From Bradyrhizobium erythrophlei (GTDB lineage Bacteria; Pseudomonadota; Alphaproteobacteria; Rhizobiales; Xanthobacteraceae): a stretch of DNA of 64,000 nt. Positions within the stretch are counted from its first letter, which is position 1. Each line of letters opens with the position of its first letter. The notes below the pieces were generated by a model that saw only the letters and a list, made by a program, of their open reading frames with translations, ran no database searches and had not been told where the DNA came from. Shown here piece after piece: positions 49,349 through 58,454 of this stretch. The stretch spans positions 4,356,501 to 4,420,500 of the forward strand of contig NZ_LT670849.1 of assembly GCF_900142985.1 (NCBI RefSeq), written 5' to 3'. Made by a program: the position numbers and the translations under genes.

Positions 49349-50929
49349 ATGCGAAGTATCAAATGGTTGTCGGTGATTGTGTTGTCGGTCACGCTTGCAG
49401 GCACCGCCTTCGCGGCGGGACGTGGCGGCGGTGGAGGCCGAGGTGGTGGAGGCGGTCACGGTGGCGGCGGGCATGGTGGCGGGGCTCACTTCGGCGGGGG
49501 CGGCGGACACTTTGGCGGCGGACATTTCGCTGGCGCCCGCGGTGGCGGCTTCCGTGGCGGCGGCGCCCGCTTTGCCGGCGGCGGACGACATTACGGCGGA
49601 AGGGCGGCCGTCTCACATGCATCGGGCGGACGGGCGGCGGCGTTCTCGCGTGCCGCCGGCGGCAGCAGTTTTCGCGGCAATCGCACCGCCGCGACCAATG
49701 GCAACCTGAACCAAGGGAATCGCCAGGCTCTGAACGGCCGGAGTGCGATACGCGCCAACGCGATTCATCACGCACTCGCCGCAGGCGCCGTTGCCGGCGC
49801 GCTGCATAATCACAACGCGCTGCATAACCCGGACACCCGCGCGCATATCTCGGCGGCGGCGGCGACCGCTGGATGGCGCGGCCACGGCCGCAACGGCGGC
49901 TGGTGGCGTCATGCCCATGGCGGCTATGGCTGGGTCGGCCCGTTGTTCTGGCCGTTCGCCTATTACGATCTCTCCGATTACGCGATGTGGGGGTATGATC
50001 CCTCGCTCTGGGATTACGGCTACGGCGACATCTATGCCGGCATCTTCGCACCCTACGGCTATGACGATCTTGCCGGCTATCTGCCGTACGGCGGACGCGG
50101 CTATTCATCGGGCGGTGCGGCGCCATCGGCCAACGCGCCGAGTGAAGTGGCGCAGATGTGCGGCGATGACAGCCAGGAGATCGCGGGCCTTCCGATCGAC
50201 AAAATCCAGCAGGCCCTCAATCCGAACGACGAGCAGCGCAAGGCGCTCGACGATCTCGCCAATGCCTCGGTGAAGGCGGCCCAGGCCATCAAGGCGGCCT
50301 GTCCGAACGACGTCGCCTCGACCGCGCCGGGCAGATTGGCTGCGATGCAGACCCGGCTGGAGGCGATGATTTCGGCGGTGCGCATCGTGCAGCCGCCGCT
50401 CGATCATTTCTACGGCCTGCTCAACGACGAGCAGAAGACGCGGCTGACCTCGCTCGGCGAAGATCAGCGGCGCGGCCGCAACGATCAGGGCGCGCTGGCG
50501 CCAAACTGCGGCACCAGCGGACAGGCGACCGACTGGCCGGCGGCCGAGATCGAGAGCCGTGTTCATCCGACCGACGCGCAGCGCGCGAGCTTCGACAATC
50601 TGAAGGACGCGAGCGCCAAGGCCGCCGACTTGCTTAAGAGCACCTGCGAACCCAACGAAGCGTTGACGCCGCCGGCGCGGCTCTCGGCTGCGGCTAAGCG
50701 GCTGGATGCGATGTTGCAGGCGGTCGAGACCGTCAAGTCGGCGCTCGACAGCCTCTACAGTGAGCTGAGCGACGAGCAGAAGGCGCAGTTCGAATCGATC
50801 GGACCGGGCCGCAATGTCGCCGCTTCCGCGTCGTCACCGGATGACGGTGCTGCGCCGTCGTCGCGGCATTCTCACCGGCGTCATCACGTCAATGTCGTCG
50901 GTCTCGTCCGTCGGCTGATCGGGTTCTAA
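49349..50929 (+). CDS. secreted Gly/His-rich protein with two LTXXQ-like helical domains
   Basis: A 526-residue exported protein: signal peptide (MRSIKWLSVIVLSVTLAGTAFA), then about 70 residues of Gly with Arg/His/Phe repeats, a Tyr/Trp/Gly-rich middle, and two related helical domains of about 95 residues. Each domain starts at CG, runs through N/T-D-x-QR and ends LNDEQKTRLTSLG or LSDEQKAQFESIG. The xxDEQK motif resembles Spy/CpxP-type LTXXQ proteins, which buffer envelope stress or bind metals. ATG 49349 follows GGAGGAG. A metal-linked chaperone role is an inference. Confidence 0.75.
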   Translation: MRSIKWLSVIVLSVTLAGTAFAAGRGGGGGRGGGGGHGGGGHGGGAHFGGGGGHFGGGHFAGARGGGFRGGGARFAGGGRHYGGRAAVSHASGGRAAAFSRAAGGSSFRGNRTAATNGNLNQGNRQALNGRSAIRANAIHHALAAGAVAGALHNHNALHNPDTRAHISAAAATAGWRGHGRNGGWWRHAHGGYGWVGPLFWPFAYYDLSDYAMWGYDPSLWDYGYGDIYAGIFAPYGYDDLAGYLPYGGRGYSSGGAAPSANAPSEVAQMCGDDSQEIAGLPIDKIQQALNPNDEQRKALDDLANASVKAAQAIKAACPNDVASTAPGRLAAMQTRLEAMISAVRIVQPPLDHFYGLLNDEQKTRLTSLGEDQRRGRNDQGALAPNCGTSGQATDWPAAEIESRVHPTDAQRASFDNLKDASAKAADLLKSTCEPNEALTPPARLSAAAKRLDAMLQAVETVKSALDSLYSELSDEQKAQFESIGPGRNVAASASSPDDGAAPSSRHSHRRHHVNVVGLVRRLIGF

Positions 50930-50948
50930 AAAGGCACCGATCGATAGA

Positions 50949-51063
50949 GCCTCATGGTTCGAGACGCCGCGTCAAGGACGCGGCTCCTCACCATCAGGGT
51001 CAAGATCGAGCTATGAGTCACGACCTCATCCCGAGGAGGCGCGAAGCGCCGTCTCGAGGGATG
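50949..51063. repeat. CCTCATGGTTCGAGACG-type dispersed repeat
   Basis: CCTCATGGTTCGAGACGCC, GCTCCTCACCATCAGGG and CCTCATCCCGAGGAGGCGC followed by CGTCTCGAGGGATG are the typical modules of this family. It lies between convergent genes. Related to 42665-42847. Confidence 0.8.
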
Positions 51064-51085
51064 TGTGGGCTCGGATGCCGAAGCT

Positions 51086-52489
51086 TCAGTGATCGCCGCC
51101 GACGTTGGCGAACTTCGGAGCCGGAGTTTTGGCCGGGTTCGTGGCGATCACCGCGCGCCGGTCGGCCACCGCATGATGGAATTGCTCGAGCACGAGGCCG
51201 TAGGCGGAGAGGTCGCTGTCGTCGATCGCGCCGTCTTCGTAGCATTCGAGCGTCTCGCGCAGGAATTCGTCGGCTTCCTCCTGCAAGGCATCGAGTTCCT
51301 CGACGGCGTCGGTCTTGCGGACCTGCGTGATGTGAGCTAGCAGCTTGTCGCGATGCTCGGCGGTGATGTTGCGCTCATCGCGCCTTGCGTAATGGCGTAG
51401 CCACGCGCCGATCGAGCCGAGCGCCGACATCAGCAGGATGGCACCCCAGAAGTAATCGCTGTACTTGTCGAGGAAGGTCCGCTCGTTGCCGTCGATATAG
51501 GCCGCTGCGCCCGGATGTGCCGGGATCGCCGCGTCCTTGTCGGTGTCCGGCTTCTGGAGCTTCGCCGCCGCGCGATCTTCCCTGACAAGCGCAGGCCGTA
51601 CCGCAAACAGCGCCCGCGTGAACGTGCCGACTGTCGTGTCGGACAGCGACTTCGGCGCCACGATCAAATGGTCGACGCCGAGGGTCTCGACCTTGTCCTC
51701 GGGTCGCGCTGGCGCCGATGTGAAGGAACTGCCGGGAATCTCTTCGGACTCGTAAAGCGGGTGCTTGTGCGAGATCGCTTCCGAAACGTCGATCGGAATG
51801 AACACCGGCTCGCCGCGCAGGCGCGCGGTCGTCGCGATGGCGTCGGTCGTGATCCTGCTGTCGAGGGGGCCGACCGTCATGAAGGCGTCGATCGACGGGT
51901 CCTTCACCATGTCGTTGATCTGCGCGACGGAGAACCGCGAGATCGTGACCTTGTCGGGGTTGAGGCCGGATTCGCTCAGGATCACCTTGAGCAAGGTGAC
52001 ATTGACCGCGGTGCGGCCAAGGACGCCGACGCGCCGGCCGTCGAGGTCGGCGACCTCCTTGATTTTTGCTTTCTCTTTTTTGCCGCCGCCTTTGCCGGAG
52101 GGGGCCCACAATACCACGACGTTCTTCCGCAAGATGGCAACCGCCCCGGCGCCCTTGGGCATGTCCTCGTCGGCGCGACCGACCGCCAGATCGGTTTCAT
52201 TGGTGTTCAAGAGCCCGAGGCTCTCGACCGGGCCGGCCGTCGGAATCACCGTCAGCCGGACCGGGCTGCCCTCGTTGATGAAGGTCTGCGCCAGTGACTG
52301 GATGATTTTTACGTCGTCGCTTCCGGGCGGTCCCACGGCAATGCGTAAGGTGGCGGGCCGCGAGAGCATGAAAGCCGCGCCGGCAATCGCCGCGACGATC
52401 AGGAGCGCGGCGGCAATGAGCAGAAACGGCGAGCTCTGCTTTCGCCTCCGGATCGCCCGGTTAACGCTCGAACTGTCCGACACAGACAT
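51086..52489 (-). CDS. TAXI-family solute-binding protein with C-terminal cytoplasmic tail
   Basis: A 467-residue protein. An N-terminal membrane anchor (SPFLLIAAALLIVAAIAGAAF) leads to a TAXI-type TRAP binding fold (LRIAVGPPGSDDVKIIQSLAQ, then DLDGRRVGVLGRTAVN and FMTVGPLDSRITTDAI). A second membrane helix near residue 345 (YFWGAILLMSALGSIGAWL) is followed by a charged helical tail of about 100 residues. No TRAP permease (DctM/Q) is adjacent. Tethering at both ends is unusual for a transport binding protein and suggests sensing. Confidence 0.8.
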   Translation of the reverse strand: MSVSDSSSVNRAIRRRKQSSPFLLIAAALLIVAAIAGAAFMLSRPATLRIAVGPPGSDDVKIIQSLAQTFINEGSPVRLTVIPTAGPVESLGLLNTNETDLAVGRADEDMPKGAGAVAILRKNVVVLWAPSGKGGGKKEKAKIKEVADLDGRRVGVLGRTAVNVTLLKVILSESGLNPDKVTISRFSVAQINDMVKDPSIDAFMTVGPLDSRITTDAIATTARLRGEPVFIPIDVSEAISHKHPLYESEEIPGSSFTSAPARPEDKVETLGVDHLIVAPKSLSDTTVGTFTRALFAVRPALVREDRAAAKLQKPDTDKDAAIPAHPGAAAYIDGNERTFLDKYSDYFWGAILLMSALGSIGAWLRHYARRDERNITAEHRDKLLAHITQVRKTDAVEELDALQEEADEFLRETLECYEDGAIDDSDLSAYGLVLEQFHHAVADRRAVIATNPAKTPAPKFANVGGDH

Positions 52490-52859
52490 GTTGCAGCCGG
52501 TTTGAGAGGGGCGCCCTTAAACTCCAGGAATGCGCTGCATCATCCTTATCATGTCCCGTGGTTTCACGGGGCAGGATTTGTGTCGCCAGCGCCTGCGAAT
52601 CGCGTCACGATGGTTACCGTTTGATGGTTCGTCCGGCCCGCAGGCGCTCATTCCCGGCAGCGATCCTGCGCGCTCATTTTGGACGCGATTTTTGACAGAA
52701 CTGGCAGGCCTGCCGATCGTTATCGGACCGGCAGCTTTCATGGCCAGGACCGAAAAGCCAGAACTTGAAACATTCGCATCCTCATTCGGCGGCTGTTTTG
52801 CCGATTGTTAAAACCATAATGCCGCAAGCAACGTATTGGATTCGGTCGGAGTTTACGAT
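52490..52859. other. 370-bp region without a supported gene
   Basis: A 93-codon plus-strand frame (52530-52811) is open, but lacks a ribosome-binding site and protein-like composition. Probable promoter DNA for both flanking genes; no motif recognised. Confidence 0.5.
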
Positions 52860-53108
52860 TTGGCAATAGCGCTTCACGAGCTCGCCGCGCGATGGCGAGG
52901 GCTGGCCGGACTATTGCTGCTTGCCGCGGGTTTGTCGGCCTGTTCGCAGGAGATCGACTACACCCCGGAGCAGCGGAGCTGTATCGCCCAGCACTACAGC
53001 GCTTACGACGCCAAACAGATCAACCAGTGTGTGGACGTGTGCCGGGTCTGCATGAAGGGCAACGTCGTGACCTGCAACACCTCGTGCCGGCTACGGGGCG
53101 CGAGCTAG
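52860..53108 (+). CDS. small Cys-rich lipoprotein
   Basis: An 82-residue lipoprotein: LAGLLLLAAGLSACSQE is a signal peptide II site. The mature part carries six Cys (RSCIAQH, INQCVDVCRVCMKG, VTCNTSC), enough for disulfides. TTG 52860 is preferred; TTG 52836 would add eight residues. I do not recognise a family. Probably outer-membrane-anchored in the periplasm. Confidence 0.6.
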   Translation: MAIALHELAARWRGLAGLLLLAAGLSACSQEIDYTPEQRSCIAQHYSAYDAKQINQCVDVCRVCMKGNVVTCNTSCRLRGAS

Positions 53109-53216
53109 CGACGTTTTTCAACAAGTGAGCGACGTTTACCTAACTGTGCCAATCCGGTGCAAACGGCCCTGCGGCTGTGCTGCGGGGCTTGACCGGCTTT
53201 TGAAGACATTGAATCA

Positions 53217-53242
53217 TTGGGGCTTTCAGGCGTAAGCCCCAA
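53217..53242 (+). promoter_or_regulatory. hairpin immediately before a start codon
   Basis: TTGGGGCTT (53217-53225) pairs with AAGCCCCAA (53234-53242); the ATG of the next gene is at 53244. An in-frame TTG at 53217 would instead read through it. The hairpin could hide the ribosome site. Confidence 0.45.
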
Positions 53243-53243
53243 G

Positions 53244-53609
53244 ATGTTAGAGATTGGTATTATTAGTATCATTGTGCTGGCGGTCGGCTACTGGGTCACC
53301 CTGTGGCTGATGGGCCGTCATGACGACGTATTGCATGGTGATTTCGTTCACGAAGAAGAGGGCGCCGAAGCGTCCGTGGCTGCCGGTCAGCCGCTGCACG
53401 CCGGACCGGTTTTTCCGCCCCGATCGCCATTCCCGCCTAAGATCGTAACCCGGCGATCCCCCATCACGTCTTCCGCTGCGACCAAGCCTGCTCCGGCGCT
53501 TCCCGCGCAGGCTCCGCCGCCAACGCCGGCCCTTTCAGAGCGTTCGGATACGCTGCAAACGCTGCTGGCGTCCATCAAGCGAGACTTGAAGGACGCCTCA
53601 CAGCTTTAA
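53244..53609 (+). CDS. small single-helix membrane protein, Pro-rich tail
   Basis: A 121-residue protein with an N-terminal helix (LEIGIISIIVLAVGYWVTLWLM), a HEEEG acidic patch, a long Pro/Ala-rich linker and a C-terminal helix SDTLQTLLASIKRDLKDAS. The start could instead be TTG 53217. Unknown function; the layout suggests an adaptor with an outlying helix for a partner. Confidence 0.6.
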   Translation: MLEIGIISIIVLAVGYWVTLWLMGRHDDVLHGDFVHEEEGAEASVAAGQPLHAGPVFPPRSPFPPKIVTRRSPITSSAATKPAPALPAQAPPPTPALSERSDTLQTLLASIKRDLKDASQL

Positions 53610-53639
53610 GTGAAGTGGGGATCGGCGCTGGATCGCTGA

Positions 53640-54491
53640 TCAGTAAAGCCCGCCGCGCGGTTGATAGTAGTAGCCGCGTGGTGGCTGCTGATACGGATCG
53701 TTGTAGCCGCCACCATAGGGCTGAGGCTGTGGCTGCTGCTGATAGTACGCCTGTCCGTCATAGGCGCGGCGGCGCGGCGCCGGATAACGCTGGTCGGTTG
53801 AACTGCCATCGGCCGGATAGATGTAGCCGTCATCGGCCTGCTGCTGCGGTTGCGGCTGCGGCATGGGACGGCGGCCGGGGAGAAATTGCGGCTGCGGCGT
53901 CAGCGTGACCGGCTGGCCGGAATCGGAATATTGCGGCTGGGCATATTGCTGCTGATACGGCTGCTGCTGCTGATAGGGTTGTTGCTGATATTGCTGGTCG
54001 GGCTGCGCAGGCTCGGCGCGCGCGACCGCGGTGTTGCGGCGCGGATTGCGGGCCAGCGCCACTGTGGACGAACCCGTCAACGTCACGGTGGTGTTGAGCA
54101 CACCTTGTTGCTCCACCAGTGCGTATAGCGTCGTGGCATTGGCTTTCGACAACCGCACGCAGCCATGCGATGCGGGCGTGCCGAGCCGGCCTTCGGAATC
54201 GGTGCCGTGGATCGCATGTCCGATCTTGGTGAAGAAGATCGAATGCGGCATCGGCGCGTCGTCGAATTCCTTCGAGTAGTGCTCCGCTTCCATGCGGAAG
54301 GCGCGGAAGGTGCCGTTCGGTGTTTCGCGCGAGGGGATGCCGGAGGAGACGGGCCAGTGATAGCGCTCGACGCCGTCGACCGCGACGGTCATTATCTGCG
54401 CATCCTTGTCGATGGTGATGTAGACCTTGGCCTGCGCCGCGCCCGCGGCAAACAGCATCAGGGTGGTTGCGGCTACGAGAAGGGAACGCAT
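53640..54491 (-). CDS. L,D-transpeptidase (YkuD) with Gln/Tyr-rich tail
   Basis: A 283-residue periplasmic enzyme forming 3-3 cross-links or attaching lipoproteins to peptidoglycan. The signal peptide MRSLLVAATTLMLFAAGAAQA is followed by the YkuD domain with the catalytic motif HGTD then SHGCVRLSKANA (His109, Cys111). The last about 140 residues are QQPYQQQ/PQPQ/YY-rich repeats without known homology, perhaps binding the wall or outer membrane. ATG 54491 gives a proper signal peptide. It converges with the previous gene. Confidence 0.88.
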   Translation of the reverse strand: MRSLLVAATTLMLFAAGAAQAKVYITIDKDAQIMTVAVDGVERYHWPVSSGIPSRETPNGTFRAFRMEAEHYSKEFDDAPMPHSIFFTKIGHAIHGTDSEGRLGTPASHGCVRLSKANATTLYALVEQQGVLNTTVTLTGSSTVALARNPRRNTAVARAEPAQPDQQYQQQPYQQQQPYQQQYAQPQYSDSGQPVTLTPQPQFLPGRRPMPQPQPQQQADDGYIYPADGSSTDQRYPAPRRRAYDGQAYYQQQPQPQPYGGGYNDPYQQPPRGYYYQPRGGLY

Positions 54492-54773
54492 GTACCTATG
54501 GCCTCCGGCCTTGACGACTACTCCCCTGTCCCCGACGGCCAATATGCCCGAATTGCGGCCGCGGTTCCAGTGACGCTTTCGGGATCGTTAATGCCACCCT
54601 TGAGCAAAAGCCTGACCGCGAGGTGGCGACGATGTGTCGTTCATCTTGATGACCAGTGGAGTGGATTTGACATTAGCTGCCGGCCCCACCGGCCTCATGA
54701 CGAAGCGGTGAACGCGGAACCGGCCCGTCACGCCAGCGTTATATCCTCACATTCATGGGATGAGGAATTGACG

Positions 54774-55109
54774 ATGGCGAAGCGAGGTAATGCGATCAAG
54801 ACCGTGGCGCACCCTGTCGAGGTGCCGGCCCTGCGTTGGCTGGCAGCAGTGGCGTTGGCGCTCGCTTTGATCGCCATTCCGCATCTGGCGCATGCGCAGG
54901 GCGTCGTGGGCGGTATGGAGCGCGGCGCTGCACAGGGTTCTTATGACGGTGGCCGCGTCGCGGGTCCGGTGGGCTCAGTGGTTGGCGGAGCCGTTGGCGC
55001 CGGTGTTGGTGGCGCTATTGGCGCGGTCGACGGCGTTCTCGGCATCCCCGGTCCGCGCTGCCATGGCTACTACAACCGTTACGGCCACTGGCGCTGTTAC
55101 CGGTACTGA
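54774..55109 (+). CDS. small secreted glycine-zipper protein
   Basis: A 111-residue protein with a signal peptide (ALALIAIPHLAHAQ), then a Gly/Val-rich glycine-zipper segment (GPVGSVVGGAVGAGVGGAIGAV) and a Tyr/Arg C-terminus (CHGYYNRYGHWRCYRY). Such small proteins are common in Bradyrhizobium and of unknown role. TGAGGA precedes ATG by eight bases. Confidence 0.7.
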   Translation: MAKRGNAIKTVAHPVEVPALRWLAAVALALALIAIPHLAHAQGVVGGMERGAAQGSYDGGRVAGPVGSVVGGAVGAGVGGAIGAVDGVLGIPGPRCHGYYNRYGHWRCYRY

Positions 55110-55126
55110 GCTTCGAATAACGAAAC

Positions 55127-55164
55127 GATCCCGGGTCGCGCATCGCGCGGCTCGGGATCCTTTT
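55127..55164 (+). terminator. terminator between convergent genes
   Basis: GATCCCG (55127-55133) pairs with CGGGATC (55153-55159) and the GC-rich interior pairs partly; CTTTT follows. It serves the plus-strand gene and perhaps the convergent ABC permease. Confidence 0.7.
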
Positions 55165-55169
55165 CGAGA

Positions 55170-55931
55170 TCAATTCTTCAGCCGGTATCCGGTCTTGAAG
55201 ATCCACGCCACCACGATCATGCAGACGACGAGGAAGGCCACGGTCATGCCGACGCTTAGGGCGACGCTGACGTCCGCGATCTCATAGAAGCTCCAGCGGA
55301 AGCCCGAGATCAGATAGACCACCGGATTGAGCAGCGTGATGGTGCGCCAGCCTGACGGCAGCATGTTCACCGAATAGAAGCTGCCGCCGAGGAAGGTCAG
55401 CGGCGTCACCACCAGCATCGGAATCATCTGGAGTTTTTCGAAACCATCGGCCCAGATGCCGATGATGAAGCCGAACAGGCTGAACGTCACCGCCGTCAGC
55501 ACCAGGAAAGTCAGCATCCAGATCGGATGGTGAATGTGCAGCGGCACGAACAGGCCGGCGGTCGCCAGGATGATGAGGCCGAGCACGATCGATTTGGTCG
55601 CGGCCGCCCCGACATAGCCGAGCACGATCTCGAAATAGGAAATCGGCGCCGAGAGGATTTCGTAGATGGTGCCGACGAATTTCGGGAAGTAGATGCCGAA
55701 CGAGGCGTTCGCAATGCTCTGGGTCAGCACCGACAGCATCACGAGGCCCGGCACGATGAAGGTGCCGTAGCTCACACCCTCGACCTCTGTGATGCGCGAG
55801 CCAATGGCGGCGCCGAACACCACGAAGTAAAGCGAGGTCGACACCACGGGTGACACGATGCTTTGCAGCAGCGTGCGCCAGGTGCGCGCCATTTCAAACT
55901 TGTAGATTGCGCCGACGGCCCGGAAATTCAT
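55170..55931 (-). CDS. ABC-2 type exporter permease (YadH-like)
   Basis: A 253-residue six-helix ABC-2 membrane protein. It starts [20 protein letters not shown] and has the conserved [14 protein letters not shown] and [16 protein letters not shown] segments of YadH-like permeases. It overlaps the ATPase gene by 4 bp (ATGA), giving a two-gene operon. Substrate unknown. Confidence 0.9.
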   Translation of the reverse strand: MNFRAVGAIYKFEMARTWRTLLQSIVSPVVSTSLYFVVFGAAIGSRITEVEGVSYGTFIVPGLVMLSVLTQSIANASFGIYFPKFVGTIYEILSAPISYFEIVLGYVGAAATKSIVLGLIILATAGLFVPLHIHHPIWMLTFLVLTAVTFSLFGFIIGIWADGFEKLQMIPMLVVTPLTFLGGSFYSVNMLPSGWRTITLLNPVVYLISGFRWSFYEIADVSVALSVGMTVAFLVVCMIVVAWIFKTGYRLKN

Positions 55932-56851
55932 GGCTGACGTACCAAACTGACGAAAATATCTTCCAGCGAGCTCTGACTGGTTTCGAGATCGGCCAAGCGG
56001 ATGCCGGCATTGCGGAGATCGCCGAGCAGGCTGGTGATCCCGGTGCGGTCGGCTGACGTGTCGTAGTTGTAGACGAGGTCCTGGCCGCCGTTCGCAAGCT
56101 CGAGATTGTAGGCGGCCAACGCCGGCGGAATCGCCGCGAGGCCCGATTGCAGATGAAGCTTGAGTTGCTTCTTGCCGAGCTTCTGCATCAGGTCGGCCTT
56201 GTCCTCGACCAGAATGATCTCACCCTTGTTGATGACGCCGACGCGGTCGGCCATCTCCTCGGCCTCACCGATGTAATGGGTGGTGAGAATGATGGTGACG
56301 CCGGAGGCCTTGAGGCCGCGCACCACCTCCCACATGCCCTTGCGCAATTCGACATCGACACCCGCCGTCGGCTCGTCGAGGAACAGCACCTGCGGCTCGT
56401 GCGACAGCGCTTTTGCGATCATCACGCGGCGCTTCATGCCGCCGGACAGCGTGACGATCTTGGAATCCTTCTTCTCCCACAACGAGAGATCGCGCAGCAC
56501 TTTTTCGATGTAGGCCGGGTTCTTCGGCTTGTTGAACAGGCCGCGGCTGAAGCTCACCGTTCCCCACACCGTCTCGAAGGCGTCGGTGTGCAATTCCTGC
56601 GGCACCAGGCCGATCAGCGTGCGCGCGGCCCGGGCGTCGGTGATGATGTCATGGCCGTCGACTGTGACGCGGCCGGCGCTCAGATTGTTGATGCCGCAAA
56701 TGATGCTGATCAGCGTGGTCTTGCCGGCGCCGTTCGGCCCGAGCAAAGCGAAGATTTCGCCTTTCTCGATCTCCAGGTTGATGTCCTTCAGCGCCTGGAA
56801 ACCGGAGCCGTAGGTCTTGGAGAGGTGGGAAACGGAAATGATCGAAGGCAT
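55928..56851 (-). CDS. ABC-2 exporter ATPase (YadG-like)
   Basis: A 307-residue ATP-binding subunit: Walker [11 protein letters not shown] (38-47), signature [15 protein letters not shown], Walker [17 protein letters not shown] and H-loop TTHYIG. A C-terminal extension of about 80 residues is typical of YadG/CcmA types. ATG 56851 is chosen over an upstream in-frame start. Coupled to the permease. Confidence 0.92.
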   Translation of the reverse strand: MPSIISVSHLSKTYGSGFQALKDINLEIEKGEIFALLGPNGAGKTTLISIICGINNLSAGRVTVDGHDIITDARAARTLIGLVPQELHTDAFETVWGTVSFSRGLFNKPKNPAYIEKVLRDLSLWEKKDSKIVTLSGGMKRRVMIAKALSHEPQVLFLDEPTAGVDVELRKGMWEVVRGLKASGVTIILTTHYIGEAEEMADRVGVINKGEIILVEDKADLMQKLGKKQLKLHLQSGLAAIPPALAAYNLELANGGQDLVYNYDTSADRTGITSLLGDLRNAGIRLADLETSQSSLEDIFVSLVRQP

Positions 56852-57057
56852 GCCGGAGCGAAGCTTTTTGTCGGAAATGAAGCAAGGCGGGATCACACAG
56901 ATAGGAAATAAAAATCCTTCTGCAATCCTGCCATTGGGTTTTCTCGGTTGTTTATGACCCGTCGAAGGAAATATCCTGTTGCCAACGAGAAATCAAAACA
57001 ACCGGCAAAATAGCCGGTGCCAAGGAAGCGTCAGGGAAACGTCGGGGCTCTGTCAGC

Positions 57058-58251
57058 ATGATGTCAGCAGGGAAGAATGTGCGCGCCGCCTTGATCGTGG
57101 CGACGGTGTTTGCGGCAGCGCAGAACGCCTCGCGCGCGGCGGAGACGACCATCCGGCTCGGCAATACCGCGCCCTATAGCGGTCCCGCGTCGGCTTACGG
57201 CACGATCGCCCGCGCCGAGGCTGCCTATTTCCAGATGCTCAACGACCAGGGCGGCATCAACGGCCGCAAAATCGAGTTCCTTACGCTCGATGACGCCTAC
57301 TCGCCGGCGAAAACGGTCGAGCAGACCCGCAAGCTGGTCGAGCAGGACGACGTGCTCGCGATGTTTTCTTCCGTCGGCACGGCGCCGAACATCTCGGTAC
57401 AGAAGTATCTCAACGCCAAACGCGTGCCGCAGATCTTCGTGTCGTCCGGCGCCACGCGCTGGAACGACCCCGGGCATTTTCCATGGACGGTCGGCTTCAA
57501 CCCGACCTACGAACTCGAGGGCAAGCTCTACGCCCAATATATTCTCAAGACCAAGCCCGACGCCAAGATCGCGGTGATCGCCCCGAACGAGGATGCGGGC
57601 AAGGATTACGTGCGCGGCTTCAAGGAGGGCCTTGGCGAGCATATCAATCAACTGGTCTCGGAGACCACCTACCTCACCGCCGATCCCACCATCGACTCGC
57701 AAATGGTGACGATGCGCGAGTCCGGCGCGGATGTTTTCTTTGCGGAAGCGACGCCGAAATTTGCGGCGCAGGCGATCAAGAAAGCCGCCAGCATGGGCTG
57801 GAAGCCACTGATCATCCTGCCGACGGTGTCGAATTCGTTCTCGGCGGTGCTGGAGCCGGCGGGGCTTGAGAATTCGATCGGCGTCGTGACCGGGCTCTAT
57901 CTGAAGGACCCCAACGATGCGCGATGGGCCGACGATCCCGCGCTCAAGGACTGGTTTTCCTGGATGCAGAAGTATCAGCCCAATGCGTCGACCGGCGATC
58001 TCTTCAACGTGCAGGGCTACACGGTGGCGCAGATCATGGCGCTGGTCCTGAAGAACTGCGGTGATGATTTGAGCCGCGACAACATCATCAGGCAGACCAA
58101 GTCGCTTGATGGAGTAGAGATGCCGCTGTTGCTGCCCGGCATCAAGGTCACCGTCGATCCAGACAACGTCACGCCGATCCGCCAGATTCAGATGGCGCGG
58201 TTCGACGGCAAGTCCTGGGTGCTGTTCGGGGATGTGCTGGGGGAGAAGTAG
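57058..58251 (+). CDS. branched-chain amino acid-type ABC binding protein (LivJ-like)
   Basis: A 397-residue periplasmic binding protein (Peripla_BP_6) with an N-terminal signal segment (RAALIVATVFAAAQNASRAAE). The family motif IRLGNTAPYSGPASAYG opens the first lobe, and NDQGGINGRKIEFLTLDDAYSPAKT follows. Neighbouring liv permease or ATPase genes are absent, so it is an orphan. It could bind amides, amino acids or aromatic acids. Two ATG codons overlap at 57058 and 57061. Confidence 0.88.
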   Translation: MMSAGKNVRAALIVATVFAAAQNASRAAETTIRLGNTAPYSGPASAYGTIARAEAAYFQMLNDQGGINGRKIEFLTLDDAYSPAKTVEQTRKLVEQDDVLAMFSSVGTAPNISVQKYLNAKRVPQIFVSSGATRWNDPGHFPWTVGFNPTYELEGKLYAQYILKTKPDAKIAVIAPNEDAGKDYVRGFKEGLGEHINQLVSETTYLTADPTIDSQMVTMRESGADVFFAEATPKFAAQAIKKAASMGWKPLIILPTVSNSFSAVLEPAGLENSIGVVTGLYLKDPNDARWADDPALKDWFSWMQKYQPNASTGDLFNVQGYTVAQIMALVLKNCGDDLSRDNIIRQTKSLDGVEMPLLLPGIKVTVDPDNVTPIRQIQMARFDGKSWVLFGDVLGEK

Positions 58252-58454
58252 GTGAAGTCCTGTTTCTCCGCTTCCTTGAATTTAGCCTTCTGGCGAATTT
58301 CGGGGTAGAAGCGTCCTAGCTTCGTGCCCGGCACCGGGATCCCGACCGTGAAGGACGACGCCGGCCACGATAATAACGTCCAATAGCCGATATCGAGATG
58401 GGGTCATTGCCTTGCGTCTGTCACTGGCTGAGACCACTCAAGCGAACAAAGTCA

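Noticed and set aside
52530..52811. 93-codon plus-strand ORF
   Set aside because: No ribosome-binding site and composition not protein-like; kept only as gene-free DNA.
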